Source: Callaeas wilsoni
Taxonomy: Eukaryota > Chordata > Aves > Passeriformes > Callaeidae
Reading direction: 5' to 3'
DNA: 64,000 bases
Assembly: GCA_013398955.1 (NCBI GenBank)
Contig: VWPU01012606.1
Location: 53,987 to 117,986, forward strand
The notes under the pieces were generated by a model, which saw only the letters and a program-made list of their open reading frames with translations, did no database searches and was not told the origin of the DNA. A program made the position numbers and the translations under genes. Of the stretch, positions 54,131 to 64,000 are shown one piece after another; positions within the stretch are counted from its first letter, which is position 1; the number at the start of each line of letters is the position of its first letter.

Positions 54131-57100
54131 TTCCAACACCACTGCCCCAAGGCTTTCTTATTTCCAATTGTCTCAGTACACATCACAGGCATAAAGAAAT
54201 GTGTCTCCACCTCAAAAGTAAATCCTTTGGGTGTGCAGCAGTAGATAAAACCACTTTGCACTGAGATAGCACTTTCTGTTTCAACACATTTGACAACTGA
54301 TTATGCCTTTCAATCCCTCCAGTAAGATAACTTCATACTACAGACTGGAAAACCAGCACGGAGCTGCTGTTGTTTGCCCAGTGAAGCACGGGTGATATTC
54401 CAACACCCAGCCCCTTCGGGTCCATGCCCCTCTGCTGCTGGGAAGGAAGCTCACAAGTCTCTGTAACTAATCACCATTTCTCTTGATGAGAACTGAGCTA
54501 TAGTTCCATAATGCTTTGTTAATATCCACATCTGTGATCTGATTCCACAGAAGAAAAAGAGGTTATTTTACTGTTCAAGGCCCAATCTCAGTTTGTTGAA
54601 CCTGCCTCACATATCAGTGTCCAAAAGCTTCTCCAAGCCAGCTGGGTAGGGCTTAGGCAGTGTTTCTAATCCCACAGCACATTTCCAGACTCAAACCTTC
54701 TCTGAAATATGGAACGAAAAGCTTGGGCAAAGCACCTGTAATCAGCATCTGAAATGTCCCCGTTACACGCACACACTTCCTCAGAGCTCCCCCTGCCTTT
54801 TGGCTGGCCACAGGCTTTGGCTACAGTCAGCAGAAAGGCAGAATGTTTGTTCTGCAGGCACAACCAGCAGCACATCTCTGAAAACTGCCAAGTTATACCA
54901 AGCCTGTTTCCTAGCATTCACTCCTTTTGTGTAAGACTCATTGTTTCCACCCTTCCTGCCCTTTTCCTCTAGAAAGATATTTCTTTTAACCTGTATTCCA
55001 AAGCTTATAACACATCTCCGCTTTGGGCTTCAGAGCAAATTTCTAGGCTGGTCCCTATGTCAGATCAACCTTATCTAGGAGGAACTGTGCAAAAGAGACA
55101 CTGCTGTGGTCTTCAAGGGTTCTGACTGCTAAACAGCAGGAATATTTGGTTTTGCTTTAAATTACCCAGTATCCTCACCTTCAGTATTTGAAAATGCAGT
55201 GTGACTGAGGGCACATTATATTAGTGTTAAGCGAGCTCACACACCTGAATTTTGCTGCTCTCCTTACGATCTTGCAGCCCCACCTGTCATATTAATAGCA
55301 TTTGGATGACTTCACTGTTAGCACTTAAAAAAGCAGAAACTGGTTTGATCAAAGCAGATACCTGCTAACACTACAGAAGGAATAGGTAGGAGAAATCTTC
55401 CTCCAGTTGCTAAATAAGAAAGGTCTATTGCATGCCTTCCACTCCCTCCTTAATTCTAGTTACAAAGTTCTTAGTCTCATCAGATAACTCAGTTGAGTCA
55501 CAGTTAGGGGATTAGTTAGAAATACCTCATTTACTCTTGCTTGCTCGCTCTCAACTCCTCTTTAATTCTTGAAATTATATAAAAAGAATTGACCCATCTG
55601 CATATCTACTCTCCTGCTATTGTAGTGTACTTAAAACTCTAACTAATATGACAAAAATATGACTTAAGTATCTTTCTGACATATGGGTAGAGTTCTGTAG
55701 GGCGCATTTTTGTGGTAAGAAGAGTTTGTTTTCCTTAGCTGGAAACACACGAGTTATACATTACTGTGAGGCAGATCATATTTACAATTGAATGTGCCTG
55801 TTAAGATTTTCATACCCCCAGACGCACAGCAGAGCCGGGGCTGCATCTGCCAAGGCACTCACAAGACATTAATGAAGCACACAGAACTCTGCTGCTGTCC
55901 AGAGGAAAGCTGATAGTAAACCAACAGACACAGTCACATGGGTTTGTTATATAATTTTGGTCTTTACTAAAATAGCCAGAATGCCTGGCTGCACTGAGAG
56001 AATCTCTGTGAAGGAGCTTGTGTTTACAGTGGCACTCCCAACCTGGGAACTACTGACTGTAGGACACCCATTGAAACACCCTAGTTTTAGAGCTGACAAA
56101 AAACAGTGAAGAGGCCATAGACCTCATCTGGTGATTAGGAAAGGAATGGGGCAGACTCTAATTTCACTTACACAGGGTACATTTCTCTTCCCAAAGCTCC
56201 GGTCGGTTGGCATCTCTGCCCAGCGTTGCCTGTTGCCCAGTGCTGCTCCAGTTTGCATCACAGCTGCCCAGGCTGCACTCAAGGACGGCTCTGCCCTTGC
56301 GCTGGTGCAGCCCCTGCAGGCACCGCTGGAGGAGGGGTGCAGGTGAACTGTGAAGGTTGTTACAGAACAGATAATATCAAAACAAGTAAGCTACGGGTAG
56401 CCCTGATTTCTAATGGCTCCCTCGTACTGCAGGCCTGAGGTCATCAGCAACTGGGCAAGGGGCCAGGCAAGACTAAGTCTCTGCAACCAAAGACAGCTGA
56501 AGTTGTTGAAACACAATATAAAGGTGTTTTTTCTCGGCTATCTGAGAAAGCCCCAGAACTCCACTGAGATTGCAGAAGGAGCCTCATGGTTCCTTGGACT
56601 TGTCTTATTATTTAAAGAAGTCACATCAGTTGAGGCCCTTAAACTCAGCTGGATGCTGTACTAACACATTGAGCAAATGCTTCAGCACGTTGCTAGAGAC
56701 TTTTGGCATTTATTTATTTTTCATATTAAGATAAAGAGTGAAAACATTCTTCAGAGGCCATGCTACACTGTAAATTATTAAGAATTTGTTCTAATACTGA
56801 CAGCTTAAAAACTGCATGGGCTGGGTCATGGAGCTTTAGAGCTGGAAGAAATCCAGTTCCTTTAAACACAGGAGCTGGAATGAACTCAGATAACATCAAC
56901 AGAGACGTAAAATTTAGTACACTAAGCCAGTTGTTCTTTTTTCTTTCCTTTATTCCTTATTCTATGTAAGACTCTTGAAATCATTCTTATTATACAATGT
57001 GAAACAGAAACTCTTTAAAAGAGATAGTGGATGTGAAAGTGAATAAATATAAATATTGGAAATATAATAGCATGTTAATAAATTGCAAAACTGTCAATAC

Positions 57101-60100
57101 AAGTAGAGAAATCGCAGTTCTTATGGCAGCTCTCCATACTGATATTATCACCACAAAAAGGCTTGTTTTTAGATGAAACAACATTGTATTTAAAGGGAAC
57201 GCTCAAGACAAAAGATACTTTAATTCAAGAAAAAGATTAACATTAAGAAATGGAAGGTTCTGATTACCAAAGAAAGTTTCACTATGAGGAAGAAATAAAC
57301 ATACACAACAACGTTTAGGTTACGGGAAATTCTCCTGAATGCTGTGCTCAAAATCGCTTTTTTATTATGTGCTTGACATTCATCTGAATTTAATACCTGT
57401 ATGCGTACCATGAAGAAAACATTTGCAGTGTGTAGTGGGAGGATATTATAAATAACTTTTCCACATCTACTTTCTACTCATAGTAGGATCTGCAGTGGGT
57501 TGAAATAAATAGAGCATAGCTTAAACTCCCCGTACACCAAAACAAAAGGCATCACAATATTTCCTACAGATCGTATACATATATATCAGCTTTCTGACAG
57601 CAAGCTGGTCTTTATGACGTTTTGCAGTGAGGTACTGAACACTTACTAGAGGCTGCACAAAGATGACTGGAGATTTATCGCCCTCTTGTGAATTGGGGAA
57701 AAGTTACAATCTTCCTGACAGTGAAGGTGCAGTTGTTGCGGCTACTAAAGAATCCTGCAGTAAAAACACATCTGTACACTTAATAAACAGAAATTCAGAT
57801 TACTAAAAAGGTAGGTCTGTTGGTTACTGTATTAATCTATAATAATTTTACCAGAAAAGGATAAATTGCAAAATTAAAAATAATTCTGATTCAAATCAGA
57901 ACAAGCAAGATATTTTTCTATGTAAGCAGGAAGACAGTAATCTGAATTCCACAAAACCACTGCCTAAAGCACTAATGTCAAATTCGCAGACTAGCTTAAA
58001 GGTGTGTTAACCCTCCCTGATTGCAGCCCCAAAACATCTTTCAATTTCAAACAGAGCAAGAAGATTAAAACACCTATTTTTGCCATGCAGAAGATGTGGC
58101 CTTTTAACTGTAATGAATAATTGTGGGTGTAAATCCAAATTTGTTCACAGATGCCAGTGAAGTTTGCAGTTAGGAGCAGGTGTGTCTTGGTCCAGCACTC
58201 CACAGCAGCTCCAAAGGAAACGGGCTAACTTGACCTTGAGAAGCCATCAGACTTGTACTGAGTTATTTTTACACAACTTCCTCTTCGTGGTACTCCTTTC
58301 TTCCCTGCTGCTCTGCACCCACTCAGGGTGTCACTGGTTTCCTTCTCCTTCTCTGTCTACTGTCCCTCTCCTTTACCAAGAGACCACTGAAACCAAGGCG
58401 AAAGCCAGAAAACATTCAGGCAAAGTCACCACCCCTCATCGGACAAAACTCCAAGGCCGAGGAGCTGTGGGACACCAGGGTTTCCATTTCACACCTTGCC
58501 CTCAGCATGGGCAGCTACACCATCCCTTCCTTCTACCCTTCCCTTCTTCACGCACCCTTCACTAACTAAATGCTCCAAAGGGAGCCCTTCCAACCTAACC
58601 AGCTCTGAGACTGCTCGCTCCCACGCACTTCCCCATGTCCCCCATCAGACAGAGTGCTCGCCGTGCCCTACCAGTTTCCTCTCAGGCTCAGCCTAGGATG
58701 TAACCACGTAAGCACAGGCTCTCCCAGGCAGGCACGGGCCCTTCCTGCGCGCGTGTACAGCACACCCAGTGCGTTAACAGGAATTCATTCTCATCTTCTG
58801 TCACCACACCTAATAACAAGATGGCTCTCTCCTGTACATCTGCAACAAAGAAACCTTACCAAAACTCTCTCCTGAGATTATTATCAAGGCATGATATCAA
58901 GAAGCCAAGTGTCATTTGATAACAGAGGACCTTCATCCTGAGAAGCAATAATAACACTGCCTTAGAGGAATCTGAGAGCTTCTATTTGTTTGTGCTGCCT
59001 TCCCTAATTTAAAATAAACAAAGTATAAATCCTATCCAAATGAAGGCATCACCGAGTCCTACTAGCACAACATAATAACCATTTCCCTGAAAAACTCTGT
59101 ATTAATACCACTTAGCATAATAAATATTTTAAAAGATACTGCAGTAAAGAATATAAATTCACCTATGTCTTTCCTCTTTTTAGTAGTGACTGTTAATAAA
59201 CAGCTTTATAGCTACTATATTTAAATGCAATTAGTTCCATACATTTCCAGCTTAATAAGAAATAATACATATTCATTTCTGCTCATTAACAGTCAGTATA
59301 TAACTCTTAGCTAATGAACATTCAATTATGTTCTCTGAATACATTGTGGGATAAATTCTCTTTTTCTTGCTCATATCAGTTCACTTCAATTCAGTTGCGG
59401 CTAATTAAAATTCTTTTGCCTCATGTAGACAAACCTGGGTTTTTTGGAGTCCCTGGAGACTTTTTTAAGAGTTCTGTTTTATCTTTATGTACAGTCAGCT
59501 CCCTAATTAATGCTTTAAATAGGGTAAACTTTACTGAGGCTCCTGGGTTCAGTTCAAAGGAAAAAAAAAACCCAACTGGTAATTTTATATCTCATTCTCA
59601 CACAAATCACTGGAGTCTCTCTTTTTCTTGTAAATCTACTTTTTTCTTTTGTTTTCAAGTGAATTCAATAATCAGAGAAGGTGCCAGTTTGAGAGCACTG
59701 GGAGTTGGAGATGCTCCATCATCAGTCTAGAGCTTTCCTCACCCAGAGGAACAGAAGAGAGATTCTTGTCAAGTTGTCTAGTTCTGCAGCCAGCTCAGGT
59801 GAGGAAGGAGGATTCTCCAAGGGGACATACCCAATGGACTCCCTGAGATAATACCATCTCTATTTTCACTCAGCATCAGCAAGAGCCAATGCTATTTTTT
59901 TCCAAAGTTGTTAACAGCTGGCTCAGCAATCTATCTGCCTGTCTAGGACCAAAAATCTAACCAAGTCCTACCTACTCCACTGAGACTAACACCACGAAAG
60001 CTAAGCATTTACTGAAGTGCCTCCCTTTGCAGAGGTCATTATCAGGTATGACTTGCTAAATGAAGTGATTAGGTTCTTGCCTCTGATTTATTTGCCTTAT

Positions 60101-61061
60101 GTCCATTAAGCATTGCAACGGGAAGGAAATTCAGCAGAAGAAGCTGCAGGGACCTTTCAGTGTGAAGTTTTTGTCTTTGGTGCAGCACACTAGGACTCTT
60201 ACACCTGCACTTATGGGCTGGCATGATTAAAACACTGGGGAGAGCAACTTCTCTCTGATAAAAACAGCTAGAAACAACTCTCAAATTGAATGAAGCATTT
60301 GAAAACGTATCAAGCAAACACTGTGAACCTTATGTGCATCAATGTAAGGAATACAACACAAACACAGAAAGTCTAACTTTTAGGGAAGAAGAGACAGAGG
60401 CAGAGAAACAAATGTCTGTAAGAGAAAACATCTAGGAATACCCAAGAAAAAGATTAGCTTTAGGGGTGTTTCAACTCCATTTAAGTGAAAACTCCAAGAT
60501 ACATCTATCTCAGCACCTGTCTTAGAAGAAAAGAAAAGGTATGTCTGGGTTTGTGTGTACATGCATGCCCCCATGTGTGCCTGCAAGTCAGCACCTCCTC
60601 CTGTCCCCAAGTACCTGAGCACTGTGAAATGAGCAGTCCAGAACTGCTTTCCTTGCCTGAAGTCTCACTAAACCAGTGAATTCTGCTGAGGGACGTGCAG
60701 AGCTGCATTTCCAGGAGACTGAAATTGATTGACAGAACCCTAATGAATTACGAATTACACACCCTGTGTTAGCCAGCCTGCCACAGAGCCACTTAGGCAG
60801 CATGAGACTGAGGTTGCTACGTTGCATGGTCAGGGCATAAAGACCTTTGGAGTGTACACAGCTCACCGGGATAACATTGGAAGACTTTCCCAGGTGGAGA
60901 AAGACAGCCTTCTCGTGACTTGTATTACACTCCTTGGCTGCCCTGATGGCTGGAGAGAATGTGCTGTCAGCTGGGCCAGATGGGCATTTAGAATGTGTTA
61001 GGAGGCATTCTTCCAGGAGGGAGGTACAAACTGAACCGCCTTTAGGGACCATGGCCTCCAC

Positions 61062-61106
61062 AGCAAGCAAGCAAGCCAGAAAGCAAGAAAGCAAGCAAGA
61101 AAGAAG
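61062..61106 (+). repeat. (GCAA)n / (GAAA)n-type microsatellite
   Basis: Imperfect repeats of AGCAAGCAAGCAAGC and AGAAAGCAAGAAAGC over about 45 bp. On the - strand they encode the Leu/Cys/Ser-rich run of the 190-codon frame, which argues against that frame being a real gene. Confidence 0.85.
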
Positions 61107-62554
61107 CTGTTGAATTGACAGCAGAAACACATGGCCGTCTGCTGCTGTCCTCATACCCATTTGTCACAAGTAGTTCACATTCAGTACTACAGAAAGAAAG
61201 TGGAAAATCAGAATGGCACTTTGCATGAAGGGTTTAAGACAGTCCTTGAGAGGAGCTGCTTTTCTTACAAGCAGTAGACAGCTGCTCCCCAGCTGCTGCG
61301 TGCAGCAGTGTTACACAGCCAGGCCAGGAGATGGCAGATTTTTGTCAGGCACCAGCAGGGAGCAGGTCAAACTCGAGCAGGTTTTCAGTTTCTGTATCTA
61401 AAATGCCTTTGTACACATGTTTTATAAAGGTAATACAACAGCCCTGATCAAAAGAACTAAACAGACAAATGTTTGAAAGGGCACCTTCTTTTAGCCTCTG
61501 GTTCAGATTAGGAATTACTGACAAAAGAGTTAAAAAAAAAGTTTGCAAATATTTCATATTCTGCAGTATCTGCTTTTGCCTACCGCACATTCTTTGATAA
61601 GAAGTTAGACCATATTTTTACAAAAATGAGGAAGAGAGTAAACTGTCCCAAAGGCAGCTACAATAAGGCAGATTGCTTAGTCCATTTTAGACTGTATTTA
61701 TACAATTTATATTAAACACTATAAAGCTGCATACACTTAAAAAAAAGCTCTGTCAGTTTATGAGAAAGAAAAATGCCTGTCTTACACACAGGAAAATGTG
61801 TACTGGGTTTTCATATATCACTAATATGATTCATTTGGATTGTACACAGAAGCTACACCTGCTCCAGAGCCACTTTTCTACAGTTTCTAGGCAGAGTCAA
61901 GGTATAGGGTAAGCTCTTCAGGAAAAGCATACATTGTCCTCGTGACCTGCGGAACTAAAGCTGTAGCTTCAACCTAGAAAAATAATGAGTAGCAAGCTAC
62001 TGCTACTATTCCCTTGATGTCCATCTTTAGCACCATATGAAGCTTTTGGTAAAAAAATTCCAGATATCAGCTTTGCAAAAGCTTGGTGGTGTTTTATGTT
62101 AACGGTGCATTGATCATGATTCAATTTACCATAGATTCATAGACAAAAAATTAATTATTACTCAAAAGAGATGTGACCCTAATTTAGCCAAAGAATTAAC
62201 ACTGATCTCACCATCTTGCATGTTGTGAACATTAAAGGGTTTTTTTGCACTGTGCTTGTATTTTGGTATTTATGCTGTTAAGCCTTTTAAACGGTGCTAT
62301 GGCTAATCAGCCTTAGAAGAGTAAAAACTTTATAATCAATATTATTGTTTTTAACAAATGTACAAGTCACCAGAAACATTAATCTACATATGAAAAGCAT
62401 CATGTCCGCAAAGCCACAGTGTGAGTCACAGGATCAGGCTAGTGGCAAAAAAAAAGCAGACACTATTATATAGTGACACAATAATATAATTTGTCAGACA
62501 CAAATTAATCCTTCCTGCCCACTCAGTTGCACTGGTCAGGCCTCCTAGCAGTAG

Positions 62555-62960
62555 TTTCCTGTTTGGGTACCTCAAGAAAGATGTGGAGTCACTGGAGAAA
62601 AGCCAGAGGAAAGCTTTAAGAATGCTCAGAAATGTAGAAACTATGACCTGGGAGGGAAAACCTGGAATCATTAGTCTGGTGAAAGCATAGGAGGATCATA
62701 ACACTACACAAGTGTGCAAAAACTAGCTGCAGAGAGGAAAGGGAACAGTTCTTGCATCCATAGAGGATGGAGAGAGATTCTTCTCAGATACAGAAAAAAA
62801 TCATTTCAAGACATTACCAGAGAAGTGCTAGAAAGGATCAGCTAGGGAAGTCATGGGCTTTTAAAAAGAGCTTGTAAAATCATCTGCCAAGAGTGATGGA
62901 AGTAGAATTGATCTTTCTCCTCTGGAGTTCCCTCCAGCCTTACTTTCTGGAATGATTTTG
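62555..62960 (+). mobile_element. CR1 LINE 3' region, diverged
   Basis: Several CR1 landmarks occur in the right order: CTCAAGAAAGATGTGGAGTC, then ACTGGAGAAAAGCCAGAGGA, later GGAGAGAGATTCTTCTCAG, and near the end GATCTTTCTCCTCTGGAGTTCC followed by CTCCAGCC. These match the remembered CR1 3' region (CAAGAAAGACATGGAGC...GGAGAGAGTCCAG...GGTTCCTTCCAGCC). It is old and indel-rich, in + orientation. Confidence 0.6.
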
Positions 62961-63389
62961 CTGATCCAGTTCATTCAGAGCTCTTGGCTTTTTCAGAGGA
63001 CAATGCTGCTTTCAAGGACTGGCAATCAGAGGGAAATCCTGGAAACCAGCCAAGGGAAATCCTACATTCATCAAGCTTCCATTATAGGCAGGCTTCAGTT
63101 AGCCCAAGTATATCATTATGACTACTCCTTAAGCACCTGCAGTTGCAAAACACAAATAATAGTTTTATAATAATTAAGTTTTATGAATGCTGATGATATC
63201 TTTGTGGAAGCAGAGACGTCAAAGTGGTAACTGAACTATGAGACATTTATAATTAGTTTCACTACAGCAGCATGAACAGTGTGGCAACGTATGGACTACT
63301 GTTGTGCCAGGAAGTACCAATATTTTTGTGTGAAGGAGAAATGGAAAAGCACCATAGCAAAACCAAGTGTTTGAACCAATGTCCCGCAA

Positions 63390-64000
63390 GAGGCCAGCGA
63401 CCTGAACCCAGCGCTCGCCGCACAGACAGACTGGCGGCTCGGCCCCGCCACTGGAGCGGGTTCCTGTGAGAACCCAAGCGCCTGCTTCCTAAATGCGGTC
63501 AGGGTGGAACTTCCTCGTGGGTTTAAACCAGCAGCAGCCACGCTGGCCGGCAGAAGGTGCCGGAGGACGGTGTTTTACCGCACCGCCGGCCCTGCAGAGC
63601 TGCTCCTGGCGCATCCCTCAGGGCAGACGTGCAGGAAGGGATGCCATGGGCATCCAGCACGGAAAGAAAGGATGCAGCGGATCTGTAGACCTCACGTGCT
63701 CGAGAACCACATTCACTGTATCAGCCTTACGCAGTGGTGAAAATGCACCATTCTCCTAGAAACGACCTCTGCCTTGTGCCATGACCGCGCCTGCCCCTCT
63801 CCTCTCTCAGATAAGCGCCCGCGTTGCTCCCAGTGCTTATGAACATCGCCGAGCGATCGCGGCCCGCGAACGCGGCTCCCGGCGGTGTCCGCAGCGCGCA
63901 CGGCGCTGGCCGGCGCGGGGCAGGGTACGGGCAAGGCTGCGGGGACACGGACTGGGGGGACACGGAGCCCAGCGCCGGCCCCCGCCCGCCCGGCCGCCCC
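63390..64000. promoter_or_regulatory. CpG island, probable promoter/first exon of the next gene
   Basis: From about 63390 to the window end the sequence becomes strongly GC- and CpG-rich, most so after 63830, in contrast to the AT-rich DNA before it. This is the typical look of a vertebrate CpG-island promoter. By remembered synteny the next gene could be LPCAT2, reading away from MMP2, but no acyltransferase motif is seen. Two + strand frames are open to the window end, from ATG 63781 (73 codons) and ATG 63839 (54 codons). Both are low-complexity Arg/Gly/Pro-rich and may only reflect base composition. Confidence 0.65.

Larger units (their letters stand above)
46700..63380. other. Intergenic region downstream of MMP2, second part
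   Basis: No convincing exon was recognised on either strand. It includes a perfect hairpin at 53598-53640, an old repeat scrap at 54074-54130, pyrimidine-rich sequence around 58200-58760, a (GCAA)n-like stretch at 61062-61106 and a CR1 fragment at about 62555-62960. The longest open frame is 190 codons on the - strand (60588-61160) and looks random. Confidence 0.7.

Noticed and set aside
58164..58565. 133-codon + strand frame
   Set aside because: Pyrimidine-rich, low-complexity translation without motif, splice context or start context; looks random.
59314..59730. 138-codon + strand frame
   Set aside because: AT-rich, Phe/Ser/Leu-rich translation without domain features; no neighbouring exon-like signals.

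Overview
This is a bird nuclear genomic window. It carries one complete protein-coding gene, matrix metalloproteinase-2 (MMP2, gelatinase A, 72 kDa type IV collagenase), on the + strand from about 6.8 kb to 37.75 kb. The avian assignment rests on the encoded protein, which as I remember it is very close to chicken MMP2 (signal peptide beginning MKTH, a proline-glycine hinge, an ending in SSDWLGC). It is also supported by several decayed CR1-type LINE tails and the absence of mammalian repeats such as Alu. The exact species cannot be told from the sequence.

Layout. (1) 1-6.7 kb is upstream non-coding DNA with a MIR-like SINE remnant, a CR1 scrap and small duplications. (2) 6.8-37.75 kb is MMP2: 13 coding exons joined by 12 GT-AG introns. 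Together they make a 1,980-nt reading frame of 659 codons plus TGA, with no frameshift or premature stop. The order is signal peptide and propeptide (exons 1-2), catalytic domain first part (3-4), three fibronectin type II repeats of exactly 174 nt each (5-7), zinc-binding helix (8), hinge and start of hemopexin domain (9), and hemopexin blades (10-13). A probable solo retroviral LTR lies in sense orientation in intron 11. (3) 37.75-63.4 kb is about 26 kb without a recognisable gene; it holds CR1 remnants, a small isolated CpG-rich islet at 46.5 kb and a perfect 13-bp hairpin. (4) 63.4-64 kb is a strong CpG island running off the end of the window, probably the promoter or first exon of the next gene. 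By synteny with other amniotes (from memory) that gene could be LPCAT2, but no diagnostic coding sequence is present.

Function. MMP2 is a secreted zinc endopeptidase that cleaves gelatin, type IV collagen and other matrix proteins. The catalytic zinc ligands, structural-zinc histidines, Met-turn, cysteine-switch cysteine, the four cysteines of each fibronectin repeat and the hemopexin disulphide cysteines are all present, so the gene looks fully functional. The most notable protein-level feature is Ile in the cysteine switch (PRCGIPD) where MMP2 usually has Asn. I did not find an undescribed multi-gene system here; the window is an ordinary vertebrate locus with a few local oddities, listed as findings.
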